64,000 nucleotides of DNA from Saccharum officinarum (lineage: Eukaryota; Streptophyta; Magnoliopsida; Poales; Poaceae): positions 9,900,214-9,964,213 of the forward strand of contig CM036188.1 in NCBI GenBank assembly GCA_020631735.1, in the 5' to 3' direction. Shown here piece by piece: positions 1 through 12,411 of the stretch. The position numbers and the translations under genes are program-made. Below the pieces are notes generated by a model. That model made no database searches. It was not told the DNA's origin and saw only the letters and a list, made by a program, of their open reading frames with translations. Each line of letters starts with the position of its first letter. The first letter of the stretch is position 1.

Positions 1-151
1 TAACATTCTACTCTAGTGTCAGCCTATCTTGTGCACTTTCTGACAGAATGAACCTTGATTCAGATTAACAGTCTAGCTAGGTGAATGCAGACATGCAGGC
101 AGTTTGATACCAGATGTTGTGTTTCAGATTACTGAAACGAATTTATCATAC

Positions 152-3100
152 CTTGAGCAGATCAGAGGGCCTGAATCCACCCATCCAGAGAAAGCACCGC
201 TCGGCAGGGGTCGTCCACACCCGCGGTGATGATATGGAACACGTCAGACTTGGCCGCCATGGCCTTGAGCTGGAACAGCTCGTCATGGTGGGTCAGGGCG
301 TCGTCGACGATAGCTCTGAGGTCGCCATCTGCCAGGTGCGTGTGCAGAGCTCCGTTCAGCTCGGCCAGGCGCCGGCTGTGGTCGTCCAGCCACCGGGCGT
401 ACTCCACGTCGAACATGGCCGTGCCTGAACATGGACGCCACTCGTCAGTCAGAGAAATGGTATACTGTGACCGATGGTACATGCTGAGAAACTAGCCTGT
501 TCACTTGGTTGAAAAGTCATGGCTAAAAGTATTGTTCGCTGATTTGTTGTGAGAGAAAAACATTGTTCGTTGCTGAAAAAGTACGGCTTATAGCATGTAC
601 AGCTGAAGAGAACGTTGAGAAATGAAGATCAGACGAGGCACCTGAACTGGTGTTTGCACCTGGAGCTCCTCCAAGAAAGAGGCCCTAAAAGGACAGGACA
701 CACAAGTTCAGATTTTCATTGATTCAGATTTTCAGGTGTTTAGTTAGAAGTCAGCAGGCAAAAAAACAAAAGGGGTAGAAAGTGAACCTGGGAACGGGCT
801 CGCTGCATGTCTTGTTCCATCTGAGAAAGCTTCAGCTTACAGCTCTCAAGCTGCTGAATGTAAGCCTGTGGCATATTGACAAAATTAACTGTCAGCAACT
901 TGGGAAAGTCAGTGCTGTGCTGAGAACTTCAGTTTGCATCTAGCTGATGCTCAGACCATCACCTTCTTTCGCAGCCGGCTCTTGCGTGCAGCTTCGCGAT
1001 TCTGAGCCAGCCTTCTGACTACCTGTTGACACCAATAGAGAATATATATAAAAATAAGCTCACTCACTATCTGGGATTCTCAAATACTTCAGGCCTGAGA
1101 ATATGAATTACTGTAAAAAGGTAACTAAAATAGCCAATAGAGAGACCTTTGGATCAAGAGCCTTGCCAGTTCTTGGAGTGGAACTTGTAGCCATATTCTG
1201 CATACCAAAGTAGACACGAACATGTGAGATGTGACAACATGTAGATTAGTAAACCTGAGCACAACTATGCAATAAAAGAGAATCAATTAACAACGTTTGC
1301 TGTTCATCCTTGCGTGTCCATGGTGTAAAAAATAATATATTGTAGGATCTCGACATTCATGTTACATCAAACAGAGAAAAAAAACACTGGTGTGCATTTG
1401 GTGGAATCCACCCACTCTTACAAAAGACAAAACATAGTTTTGCCTTTTGTTTATGCTGCTTTCACACACTTGCAATGTTTATTTCAGTTAAAGTGTGAAT
1501 CATTCAGTTCATATACAAAGTTTTCACCCAATATATCTTGGCAGTTGATCAATTGACCAGAAAAGTACCTAAAGCACCACTGACCCAAAGTTGCCATTAT
1601 GTAATAAGGAGGTTCAGTTGGTGCATTTCTATCAGGGCACAATTTTGTAAGCTGGTGACAATAATATTGTAAGAATGCTAACTTGTCTTATATTGCAGCA
1701 CTAATGGCAGTACGCCAGTACATGATCTATCCTGCACTGACCTAACATATCCCCTACATAGTCTTCTAGACTTTATCCACACCCTATAGCAAAACACCGC
1801 TGATATAGATTGACTAGTTCTTGTTTTAGATGAACTACTTCCTATAGAAGATGTTGTCCATCATCCTAAAATAAAAGCTCCACTAGGGGTCCCATGTAAT
1901 CTAAATATCTAGGCCTTGTTTAGATGCCTTCAAAATTCCAAATTTTTACTTTTCGTCCTATCACATCGAATCTTTCAACCTATGCATGGAGTATTAAATA
2001 TAGATAAAAAAATAACTAATTGCACAGTTTGGTTGTAAATCACGAGACGAATCTTTTGAGCCAAATTAGTCCATGATTGGACACTAATTACCTAATACAA
2101 ACGAAAGTGCTACGGTAGCCAAATTCCAAAAGTTTTTGCATCTAAACACCCCCTGGTACTAGTCCATACTCCAGTGCAAGCAAGAAGCATGATGGAAGAA
2201 GCAAGTAGAAACCGTTCTCATTTCTATAGGGGCCAAAAGATTCACCTAACATGTTGGGATCAGCGATCTTGGGAGCAGCAAGGTCATAAATGCCCTTGAA
2301 TAATATGTTCTTCTACCCAATAGGAGCATGTAGCTAGCTTAGCTGCATGAGCATCTCGGGAGTTGTGGCCTTTGATTTGTGGGCTAACCAGCGACATGAA
2401 GCCATGATAGGGAACAAGTCCATGATAACTTGATAAGGATGAGCAAGACCCAGCAGAGGAGGATGAAGAAACAAAGAAAAAGACCAAACAAAAACAAATG
2501 CACAAAAAAAAGGAAAATAGGAGAGATCCGGTGATGGACATCACAGGGAATGAAATGCCTACATACCTTGTGCTGAAGTTGCTGCTGCTGTGAAGCTTGA
2601 TCGAACTGGGTCGCCATGTTTGCTGCTGCTCCGAGTTGATCTGAGTGGTTGCTGTTGTTCTTGCTGCTGCTCTCCGAGTCGTCTGTGCTGTCTGCTGTCA
2701 CATTCGAGCACTCCTGACGTGCAAAAAGAAAAGGGAGCCAGAGCAGTTGCAAACTTGTTGTGTTCTTGCTTGCTTGTACTGGCTGTATATGTGATGTGAA
2801 CAGATGATTAACTCTATACAAGTTGTAGCCGGCCAAGGTCCATACCTTGGGTGTGTGAAGAGACCTCATAGGCCAAGCTGGGAAGATGTCCAGTGTAGGA
2901 GGTGGCCTAGCAGCTGTAGCCGTTGTAGCTGTAGCTGTAGTAGTAGCAGCAGTGGGAAAGGCTGCAAGAAGATATCATAGGGGAGAAAAGATCAAGACAT
3001 GTACCAAGTTCTACCAAGTTCCAGAGGTGAAACTGAAAGGATGCATTGGGATCACAAGGAGGGGAAAGGGAAGGGAAGTGGGAGCCACTGTGGCAGTGAA

Positions 3101-3948
3101 AGCGAGTGGAGCTTATTCTCTTTGAGCTTGTTGTGCCTGCACAAAGCCAGAGAGTTGGTACCACGGTACTGTTGTACTGCCATGGAGACTTGTAGCACTC
3201 TAGAGAGGAGAGAGAGGAATCACAAGGTGAAGGCTGAAGGCAGTCCCAACACCACACACAAGCTGTACAGCTGCAGCCTGCACCACAACTGCCACTCCTG
3301 CTGCTCTTGCATGGTTACTTTTGACTACAATGCCCTAACCTATTGTAAAAGTGCCTCACAATGTTGTGTATTCTTGGCCTTGGCCAGCCAGAGAGAGAAA
3401 AAGGTTGTGTGCTTTCTTGGTCTTGATCAGAGAGAGAGAGAGAGAGGTGGGGTTGGCGTACGCTTGGTGTCTCCATGATGAGGTGCAGAGACGGTTGCAG
3501 CCGATTGTTGAGTTCTTCTGAGTGAGGCAACTTGATGCATGAACGCTTCTTCCAGCTCTCCAAAATAGGTTGCTCCTTCTTGGTCACTGCCATGCATGTG
3601 AAGAGAAAAAACATTAGAGGCAGGAGACATGCCGAACGTTGGGGGAAAAGACGACCAATAATGACACAAGATGGAGGACAGAACTTTGGGAGTTTAAAAC
3701 GGAACAGCATGCACAAATCTGTATGAACTTGGACAAGAAGTGCAAGATGCAGGTCATTCATCTCTAATTTTACATTTTCATAAATAAATCATGGTCGCCA
3801 AAAGATAAAAAAGAGATGGCAGAGAGAGAGAGAGATGTTCTTACAAGAAGTTTGCAGGAGGAGTGGAGTTGGCGATGGCGCCATAGAAGCCATAACCAAG
3901 AAGAGAAGGATCCTGCCTCGAATGACTAGAACTACTAGTTTCTCCCAT
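152..3948 (-). CDS. TGA-type (group D, LIGULELESS2-like) bZIP transcription factor, 3' end outside window; frameshift in exon 9
   Basis: This nuclear transcription factor would bind TGACG/as-1 type elements. I can join nine exons by GT..AG borders in consistent phase: 3845-3948 (start ATG at 3948), 3462-3586, 2846-2961, 2567-2713, 1147-1197, 963-1022, 788-865, 642-684 and 152-424. Exon 1 encodes MGETSSSSHSRQ. Exons 3-4 carry Ala/Thr-rich and Ser/Gln-rich linkers. Exon 6 holds the bZIP basic region (RRLAQNREAARKSRLRKK), exon 7 the leucine zipper (AYIQQLESCKLKLSQ), and exon 9 the start of the DOG1/TGA domain (FDVEYARWL). Exon 9 is 273 nt, one base more than the phase requires. The extra base lies near 220-226, just before the conserved VWTTPAERC stretch, and the shifted frame stops at 162-164. 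The true frame runs on to a donor at 150-151, so more exons lie left of position 1. This is either an allele truncated in the DOG1 domain or an assembly error. LG2 orthology is a family-level inference. Confidence 0.88.
495..617. mobile_element. Degenerate MITE in TGA intron 8
   Basis: The left end reads GCCTGTTCACTTGG and the body contains GGCTAAAAGTATTG and GTGAGAGAAAAACA. The same body and end occur at about 49803-49922, where both ends are clearer (TTGTTCGCTT ... AAGCGAACAG). The right end here is eroded. It lies wholly between exons 8 and 9, so splicing need not be affected. Confidence 0.45.
1912..2153. mobile_element. MITE of the GGCCTTGTTTAG family in TGA intron 4
   Basis: An AT-rich element of about 240 bp starting GGCCTTGTTTAGATG and ending with an imperfect inverted copy (CATCTAAACACCCC). 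The internal blocks ATCACATCGAATCTTT, GAGACGAATCTTTTGAG and CCATGATTGGACA are shared with elements at 15827, 16294, 44785, 48325 and 48579. Two of those copies show 3-bp target duplications, which points to a PIF/Harbinger- or CACTA-like superfamily. It lies in the intron between TGA exons 4 and 5. Confidence 0.75.
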
Positions 3949-5000
3949 CCTGTGAGGCACACACTCAGCTCCTTATTCTACTTGTGGATTAAGTAGAAAC
4001 CTTCAGGCTTCTGCATCCAAAACAGAAGAACATCATCAAATCTGCTGATCATGAACGGCTATCTGAAAACCCCACATGCAAAGGAAGAGAGGTGAAGCCA
4101 AAGAACACATACCGGAATTATTGAGCCAAAGAACAAAGGCCTAGCCCAGGAACACCAAAGTAGCTTGGAGCCTTGGAGAGTTGGAGGGCAGGCAGTCAGT
4201 CTTGACTGTTTCTATTCTGAGTTGCTCTTGCTCTCACGCTGAAGCTTTCTTGTTTGATATGACAGTGTAGTAGGTTCAGCTTCTATAGGTGTGAGAATCC
4301 CACAGTCCAGAGGAAGATCTTGTCCTTATAGCCTGCTTTTGTACTGTGATTTTGTTCTGCCCTTCTCCGGTTCTCCCTATCCTTGCAGATAGAGAGAGAG
4401 AGGGAGAGAGAGGAGGGGAGGGAGGGAGAGGTCTAGGGCTTTGTCTTCACCTGAAAAACTTTTGTCATGAAGCCACAGGAATCCCTGGCTGCACTCTTAT
4501 CAGTTTATCACATTGGAACTGACTGCCCTCTTTGGTTGGCCCCAGCAGGTCCCTTCAATTTATCTTTCTTTATTGCATTTGCATGCCCTCTTTTGTTGCA
4601 AAGATTGAAATGGATACATATAGGCACATCACTTGTTCTCAAATTTTGGCATTTGCTTCAAAAAAAAAGGTGGCATAGAAAAGAATTACAGTTTCACTCA
4701 CAATCCTATGGGCTACTGAAAAGTGACGGCTCCTTTTGAAACCTCAACATGGTTTCTTGCAGCAACCCATTCTCCACAAAACAATAATGTTTCACCATCT
4801 GCCACCATCTGATTTTTATTCTACATCACTCAGCTTATCATTATCGAAATTAAATGTCCCAAAATTTCGAATAAATTTTATTTTCTGTTGTTGTTGTGCT
4901 TATTTCTGTATTTCCTCTTGCTCTACTAATAAAATGACTCGACAGTTTCCGCTGGAGTTTTTTGAAAAAAAAAATCAAACCAGAGGGTGAGGGGACAACA
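3949..5000 (-). promoter_or_regulatory. TGA gene 5'UTR, leader intron and proximal promoter (unit A)
   Basis: Directly upstream of the ATG at 3948 the leader appears to contain an intron: acceptor at 4011-4012 after a TTTGGATGCAG context, donor GTATGTG at 4111-4112. Both sites are kept in the copies in units B and C. A long CT-rich tract on the minus strand (about 4388-4431) is typical of grass 5'UTRs and core promoters and suggests that transcription starts nearby. The same block recurs at about 19460-20500 and 30210-31240, which shows that the duplicated segment carried the whole 5' control region. No open reading frame here is credible. Confidence 0.55.
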
Positions 5001-7136
5001 AATAAGAACAAAGAGGTCTATGGCCAGGCCAAGAATTAAAGTCAAAGCAATGTTGCCTTGTTGGGGTATGGACACTACAGACCATATTTTAGCATTTCTT
5101 TGCTCCATCATCATACCTTTATTTATACAGAAAACGCCCAATAATAGATGTTTACATTTTTTTATCTAGCTCTTAACATGAATTTTCATTAATAAATATA
5201 TTATATAAACTAGATCAAGTCAGATAAAAGTAACTGTATTGACTGAAAAAATAATGTGAATCTAAACATGTTGAAAATAACTGTAGTTTTGAGAAATAAA
5301 CATTGGATCAGTTAGCTAGAAACTACAATTCAGTGTATTCTCCAATATTCATTTCAATGCCCAATTATGCATGCGGCAAGAAATTAAAGCAATGACCAAG
5401 CCAACTGGACAGGCAACACCAACATAGCCTTGTGATTCCTGATTTTAATTTGGTCGCTCACTGTCCCCTGTTAATGAGTCAACATCCATGGCTTGTCAAA
5501 CAGAACCTAATCCCACACCGATCCAATAATATCCCTATCCAAATCGCTTGCGCACATATTAAAATCTTAAGTCCTTTGTTAAGTCTATTCATTGATGTGT
5601 TCTACCCTGGTTAAATAATCCGTATATGGTTCAACATCTTCACACACACAAATAATTAAACAGCAATTGAAACTTTGAAAGCAACACTTAAGCCTTGGGT
5701 GATTGTTCAAAAGTGCAAATCAGAAACTTCACAGTGGGTTCCTAAAGTCACCCCTGAACTATTATTGGTCATATTCCTTTCTTTCTTTGTTTTTTTTTTG
5801 GAAAGGACTAGTCACATTTACTCAACTGATGTAACTTTGTTTACAGTAACGAAAACATACAACAACTACACTGCTGTGCAATTCCACATCAGAAGTGCAC
5901 AAAGGAGGAGATAAAAATTTGGCATGTAAGTGTTATCCTACCATGATCCCTTGTCAGTGATCACCAATTCTTCACCACCAGACATATATAGAACCCTTTT
6001 CGATTAGGAGAGAGAGGGTTAGCTGGAAGCAGAGCAGATGTCCCTTTCGTTTTATATTTGAACAAAATAAAGTACTTCACTAATTAATCTATGCCGTTCC
6101 TATCAGGCCTTTTTATTGCCTTTACTCTGTCCTCATCCACTATATATTTTCCTTCCAATGATTAGCATGAAAATGTGCACAAGGCATTGAACAAGAGAGT
6201 TTAAATAATTGCCCAGAAAAAAGGGAGAATGTATATGATTGGATTAGGTGATGCATGAACCGAGCTGCCACAGATGGAAAAATTTATGCCTTGTCGCATT
6301 TTTCTATCATGCATAAAAGAATAAGGAAAAGTTTGGATGCATGTACATGTACATTTGGTACAGAAGTTGTTGAAACCTCATTTGCATGGTTTAGTAGCTC
6401 GTTTAGCCTCTCTATATATCAATTGTCTAGCTAAGTGGTGCTGGTTGGATTCGATTGGATTAATTAGTAGTTTCCATGATTAGAATTAGTATTGCGTACA
6501 ACTTTAAGCAACATGCGTGGTCGGAGCTGAAACATGAAGTGTGAGCTTCTGTATGCAGTATGCACGCATGACATGAGGATTAGGTCATTCCTTGTGCTGA
6601 AAACTTCCAAATAAGGCATGCCTAAGAGCACCGTAAGCATTTAACTTTCCGTCCTCATTTAATCTGACATAGATAGTGGCTGATGCAATAGGATTTGTTT
6701 AGTGCTGTATACAAAATACACCGGCATATTCTGCGATGCTCACCGACCGTACATATATTGGTTTAGTTATTTTTCTTTTACTATTTTTACTGTGATAATT
6801 AAGATTTGACATCTATGATGATTGAGAAGTGAAATTGAAATCAAGTTTGGACACGCACATCCTTGTTTACTCCCGCACTCTTTCTCAAAAAGGATATGCT
6901 ATTCTCATTTTTCTGGGAGTAAACGATTTGAAGTTTGACCAAAGTTATAAAAAAATTAATATTTATGATACAAATAAGAACAATTAAATTAATTATAGAA
7001 TATATTTTCGTAGTACAAATATACAGTTATCACATCAATACACACACATGTGGAACTCATGATCATTATGCTAAGCACCATGTATGGATTATATGAACTT
7101 GATTCAAAATTAAACTAAACAACTCACTGTGCAAAC
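5001..7136. other. Far-upstream TGA flank, no gene seen (unit A)
   Basis: This AT-rich sequence has no credible coding potential. It is collinear with 20530-22968 and 31270-33788. The short CA run near 5641-5651 in this unit corresponds to long CA microsatellites in B and C. A truncated Stowaway-like stretch (TTTGACCAAAGTTATAAAAA) lies at about 6930-7030. Confidence 0.6.
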
Positions 7137-7389
7137 AATGGTGTATATAAATTGTGCAGCCAGCTTTTGATTTCCAGTTTGCGGTTGGTAGATGATGATA
7201 TTTGCTTTCTCTGTTCTATCTGCTGGCTGGTCTTCTTTTTCCTTGTTGCGTTAGCTGCTCATAGCTTCATCCAAATGCAAAATTTAGTTGTACACAGTTT
7301 TGATCCATACTGTAGTTGCGTTATCATAGTGATGTGTAGAAATTGTGGGTTTTGTAAGAGATAGACACTAGACACAGTGCAGTGAAGAG

Positions 7390-7440
7390 AGAACCAAAGT
7401 GACAACTTTTCGCAAAAAAAAAAGAACCAAAGTGACAACT
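7390..7440. mobile_element. Tail-only LINE insertion: 15 bp between 18-bp target duplications
   Basis: AGAACCAAAGTGACAACT occurs twice (7390-7407 and 7423-7440), flanking TTTCGCAAAAAAAAA. The same arrangement is in unit B (27461-27509) and unit C (34094-34142). Region D has a single copy of the 18-mer at 44463-44480, which is the empty site. The insert matches the 3' terminus style of the LINE ending at 27167 (TTCGCG followed by A residues). I infer a target-primed insertion truncated almost to the poly(A) tail. Confidence 0.75.
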
Positions 7441-8252
7441 GCAATTAATCGGGTAGAAATGTTAATCACACATGCACAAAACGTACTAGTAATTCCAAAG
7501 TGGCAACTGAATAATGCAGAAATTAAATAAAAGTGGGCCCGGTGCCCTCACATCGCTCTGGGCTACAACGCCTCCAAGGCGAAGTGTTGTTGTCCTTGGG
7601 CTTGACTGGGCGAGGTGAGTTGGGCCGATTGGGTATTGGCATGAGAGTAAACTATTGACTAGGCCTATCATATGTACGAGAGACGATACTTTATAGGCCC
7701 ATAAAAATACCATTTCGGGCCCATCAAAATGCCTTATGGAAATTGGACCTAGCTACGAGCTTGTTGGGTTGGTTTTAGACCAAGGCCTCCAATCATGTGA
7801 CCTTCTCGGCCTAAATATATACATTGCCATATAATATACCCACATTCCAAATCACAAGGCATTTCGGCATTTCTAGATATATAATTTTTACTATATACCT
7901 AGATACATTATATTTAGATGTATAGTAAAAACAATATATATCCAGAAAAATCAAAACATTTTATAATTTGGAATAAAGAGCCTAAATACTAACATCTAGT
8001 GTGCCAAACTAATGAATCATACGTAGTACGTCGCATCCACCATTCCACCCCAAAATCCAATACGATGGGACGACATTTTTTTTTCATGACCGTGTCTAGG
8101 CATGTTTTCCATTAAGCAAAATACAAAGGGTGAGGATGGAGATTACCAACCCACGGAGTACCTCAAAAACACGAGGCTGTACTTACAACACAAATATTTT
8201 GCGACTACATCTCAGCAACCGAAACCTAAGCGGCTCGATCATAGAAGCATCA
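7441..8252. other. RLK-A 3' flank with Stowaway-type MITE
   Basis: No gene is seen. At about 7847-7980 there is a long imperfect inverted repeat typical of Stowaway MITEs: ATTCCAAATCACAAGGCATT on one side, an inverted partner ending TTTATAATTTGGAAT on the other, with a loop rich in TATATACCTAGATACAT. The same hairpin recurs at about 27899-28040 and 34528-34674, so it predates the array. Confidence 0.6.
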
Positions 8253-9642
8253 CCAATGGGCCATTTTGATTTTGTGCAATTCCGCAGCTGCTTCCCTCAT
8301 GTTCATTCGGTCAGCAGGGCCTCGCAGGTGCAAGAAAGTGCCACTTTCACCAGGGCCGCCAAGCACCGGAGGACTCTGTTTTCGTCTTCCGGATTCGCTC
8401 CTCGAGCACACTCCTGGTGTTCTTCTAGGAGATGAGTATCGACTATGTCAAGTATCTGATCAGGAAAGCTTGTCTTGCAGAAGCTGATGACGCTGAGTCC
8501 ATTGCAGAAGAGAGGATCAGTTGGCCTTTTCCCCGTCAACATCTCCACCAGGACTACCCCGAAGCTATACACGTCTCCACAAGTTGATAGGTAAGTGCCT
8601 CCGGCATACTCTGAACGTCATTACGAGAAAAAAGGCACATTTTAGTATGACATAGTTGATCTAAATGACTGCATCTGTATATTATTATTATAAAAAAAAA
8701 CAAGTTACAGCTTTAAGTCTTTTTGTTACCTGGAGCAATGTACCCAATTGTTCCCTTCAAATTTATTGTACCAGTTGATTTGGAATCTCCAAATGTCTGT
8801 GATCTGGTTTTGAGGTAGAACCTTGCGACGCCGAAGTCCGCTAAATGAGCAACCATATCGTCGTCAAGAAGAATATTGCTGGGCTTCAAGTCGCAGTGAA
8901 TAATGGGAGTCTCACAATCATGATGTATATACTGCAGTGCATCAGCTACATCAACAATTATTTTCAATCTTTGCGACAGATCCAGGTTTCCATGGCCAGG
9001 TGAGTGCAACCAAGTATCCAAACTGCCATTGGGCATGAACCTGTAGACTAGACCTTTGAAATCGTTTCCCATGTTATCGATTGTTGAGCATGCGGTTAGA
9101 ATTGGAACGAGGTTGCGGTGCCGGATATTTCTTAGAGCTTGGCATTCTGATATGAAACTCCTATCAGTCCCTTCCATGGCAAGGTTGAAAACCTTGACAG
9201 CCACAGCCATGGGTTCTGGAGTTATTAGCCTCCCTTTGTATACTGAACCATGGCTTCCTCTCCCGAGCAAATTAGACTCTGCAAAGTTCTCTGTGGCTTG
9301 AGCAAGATCCTTGTAAGAAACATTAGGAAATTGTTCACCAGAAAAAGACGGCGGCAACCGTGTTCTTGGCACCTTCTTTCTTGAGATGATAAAATATATT
9401 AGCAATGTGATGGACACTATGCCTATTGAACACCCCTGTTGGCACTTCACCATCAAGGTGATTGTGCGACAGATCTAATTGTGCAAGAAGCTGTAGTTTG
9501 CTTAGAGAAATTGGGATGGAGCCTGAGAAATTGTTGTAAGAAAGGTTGAGCATGGTCAAACTGCCAAGTTGGCCGAAAAACGCGGGGATGCTTCCGGAGA
9601 GAAAGTTTGAGTCCATTATGACAGTTTGTAATTGCTTGCAAG
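8253..9642 (-). pseudogene. RLK-A, C-terminal part: last LRRs, TM region remnant and kinase (subfamily XII)
   Basis: This is the 3' half of a Xa21/FLS2-class LRR receptor kinase, a plasma-membrane immune-receptor type. From 9642 downward it encodes terminal LRRs (GSIPAFFGQLGSLTMLNLSYNNFSG, shown in part), then kinase exon 1 to a donor at 8728-8729, an intron, and exon 2 from 8610 to a natural stop near 8253. Kinase landmarks are GRGSHGSVYKG, VAVKVF, HCDLKPSN and DFGVARF; the residue before the catalytic Asp is Cys, so it is a non-RD kinase. It is broken in three ways. A LINE separates it from its N-terminal half. About 139 bp covering the juxtamembrane and part of the TM region were lost near 9440 (join with a 2-bp TT microhomology), shifting frame. 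A missing G near 8315 shifts the last residues. I call it a pseudogene. Confidence 0.88.
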
Positions 9643-9768
9643 TTTTTTTTTGAGCATTCAACGGGGGGGGGGAGATTCCCCACCTGATTGTTATTATTTA
9701 ATGACTTTCGGACCTGTTCCAGAATTTACATGGAGAAGGATAGGAAGGATTTACAAAACGTCAACAAT

Positions 9769-10989
9769 TTACATGGACTGGTTTATTAGCTCCTGTAGAA
9801 AGAGACACCATGCATCAGCTACCTGACGTTGTTTCCTGGGAATTCGAGGTTGCCAGGCTGCAGCATCAAGGCAGCACGCTTGTAGAACTTGTCTTATGGA
9901 GAGAGTCTCATTTCGGAAGATGAGAGCATTACGTCGCTTCCACAGCTGCCAGCAACACATGGCGAAGAAGGTGCTGTATTGTGTGAGCGGTAAGGCTTGG
10001 ATCTTTGGCAGGGTGTGCATGGCTTGAGCAGATAAGTCATCCGTGACTGTTAATCCAAGCGCGTTCCAGAAGGACCTGGCGAAGGGGCAATGCAGAATGA
10101 TGTGGTCAGTTGTCTCCTCCGTAGCGCCACAGATTTCACATCCCGGGCTACTGACGATCCTCTTCTTGCACAGGTTTGCACGGCATTGGATTCTTCCTTT
10201 TGAGACAAGCCACATGAAGAACTGAATTCTCGGAGGCACGGAATTTTTCCAGATGAAGTCTGAGGTTGGGTCGGCAGGTTGCTGTCTTGCTTTCAGTAAC
10301 TTGTAAATAGAAGAGGAGTCCAATTTCCCATGGCCACAGTCAAACTGGGATTTCCTTAGGTCATTGCCTTGGGACAGGGCTGTTTGCTCAATAATGGCAT
10401 TGATCTGTTGAAGCTCAACTGTTGCTTGGTTGGACAATCTTGGAACAAAGGCATTATGGAGGTTCGACAGTACCGCTTCCCTGACCGAAACCTCCTTGCG
10501 AGTGCAGTGACTGTATATTGCCGGAAAACGATCAGCAAGTGCCTCATCCATATGCCAAACATCATTCCAGAAGGCTGTAGCAGAACCGTCCTTGATGGCG
10601 ACCGTGGTCAAGGCCTGGTATAGCGGTAGAATGGACCGCAACATGTCCCAATGGTGTCCCTGTAAGTCGCCCTTTAGGGTAGCCAAATTGGCGTGTTGAC
10701 GAACCCAAGCTCCCCAAGCGGAGCTACCAGAGCAGTGTAGCCTATGGATCAGTTTGAGCAGCAGGCAGATGTTTTGGGTGCCAAAATCCTTGATGCCAAT
10801 GCCCCCGAGATCCTTGGTTGTGCAGCATTTTTCCCAGGCTACAAGGCATTTAGCCGACGATGTTTGGGCCTCCCCTGCCCACATAAAGGCTCTTCTTCTT
10901 TTGTCGATCTCTTTGATGATGGCCGGCGGGATGCTTAGGGCAGACATCGCATAGACAAGTTGGCTATCGAGCACAGAATTGACGAGCAC
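9769..10989 (-). pseudogene. LINE-A ORF2, C-terminal part (RT thumb, zf-RVT domain)
   Basis: This part encodes the region after the RT domain: a stretch containing FMWAGEAQTSSAKCLVAW, then the plant LINE zinc-binding module (zf-RVT) visible as CEICGATEETTDHIILHCPF, and a C-terminal WQLWKRRNALIF motif. It ends at 9769 close to the poly(A) tail. The reading frame differs from the upstream RT segment, so a frameshift lies near 10960. This follows the normal domain order of L1-type plant LINEs. Confidence 0.85.
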
Positions 10990-12368
10990 AACTCTTCCAT
11001 AGTGTTCAGCAAGGAGGCCTGCCAGGAAGAGAGGAAGGAGTCTGTTCTTTCGATATAACTGTTGAATGCTGAAGCCGGGAGCTTGGAAGCCGAGAGAGGA
11101 AGTCCCAAGTAGTTTTGGGGAAAGGATTCCAGTCGGCAGCCCAAGGTGTCAACACATTGTTGAAGTAAGTCTGGTTCCAAATGCAGGGGTACCATAGTGC
11201 TCTTATGGTAATTGATGGAGAGTCCAGTTGCATCAGAGAACAAACCAAGGACATCTTTCATGCATTGCACATCAGCAAGGTTCCCCCTGAGAACGATCAG
11301 AGTGTCGTCCGCATATTGGAGTGTCACACAGCCAGCATTACTAACAATTGGATGTCTGATCTCGCTTTTCTGACGGATCAAAGCCTGCAGAGTATCGGCC
11401 ACCAAAAGAAAAAGGTATGGAGAAAGCGGATCTCCTTGTCTTAACCCTCGTCTGCAATTGATCCAAGGACCTGGGACACCGTTGAGCAGAATAGCAGATT
11501 TGGAAGACTCAAGGATGTGCTGCATCCATTTTCTCCAAGTTGCACTGAAACCTCGCGCTGACAAGATATAGTCGAGGCCGGCCCAATTTACCGTGTCAAA
11601 CGCTTTTGCGAAGTCCAGTTTCAGAACTAACGTGGGGATCTTTCTCTTGTTGCAAGCTTGAACAATCTCCGCAGCAAAGACAAAGGTTTCTGAAATCGAT
11701 CTTCCCTGGAGGAAACCAGTCTGGTTCAGATCAATGAGGTTACCAATTTCCTTCTGCAGCCTGCCGGTAAGAGTTTTTGCCAAGATTTTGACCGTGCAAT
11801 TCTGCAGGCATATCGGTCGGAATGCATCAACAGCAGTAGCACCAGGTTTCTTAGGAATCAACACCATGTAAGATCTGTTAATTCGTTCCAGTTGCACATC
11901 ATCTGAGTGGAAGGAGTTCATGAAATCCATGATCTGTTGTCTGACGGTACTCCATGCCGCAACGAAGAAGGAGGGGCCAAATCCGTCCGGACCAGGAGCA
12001 CTGTTACGGTTCATGGAGCGTAGCGCAGACTTGACCTCATGCTCTGTGAACGGCGCAGTGAGAGCAATAGACGGCTGTCCCGCGTCTCTGAATAGACTGA
12101 CTGCATCGAACCTCCAGTTTGAGCAGCCTGGCTGACCAATAATGGTGGAAAAGAACCCGGTTAGTGCTGCCATCTTGCCATCATGGTTTGTGAACTGCTG
12201 TCCGTCGCACTCAACAATTCTGGTCTTGTTGCTTCTGAGCCGAACAGTTGCTTGTGCATGGTGGAAAGCAGTATTAGCATCAGCCTCTTTGATCGCCCTG
12301 AATTTGCTTCTTTGCTTCCAATATGCAGCCCGCTCTTTAATGGACTGCGCTAATCTTTCTTGGCACAA
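10935..12368 (-). pseudogene. LINE-A ORF2, reverse transcriptase part
   Basis: Reverse transcriptase of an L1-type LINE. Visible are PGPDGFGPSFF, FRPICLQNCTVKILAKTL, LVLKLDFAKAFDTVNW, GLRQGDPLSPYLFLL and the active-site motif YADD (in LQYADDTLIV). Two of the catalytic aspartates are in YADD and the third is in LKLDFAKAFD. The upstream endonuclease is in another frame: there is a frameshift between about 12370 and 12480, where a G-homopolymer lies. Confidence 0.9.
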
Positions 12369-12411
12369 TTTCCTGACCTGGAATTCATCACTAGAAAGAA
12401 GTCGTTGCTCT

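Noticed and set aside
8303..8572. Treating RLK-A exon 2 as a separate small kinase gene
   Set aside because: It is the last exon of the RLK; donor and acceptor at 8728 and 8611 match those of copies B, C and D.
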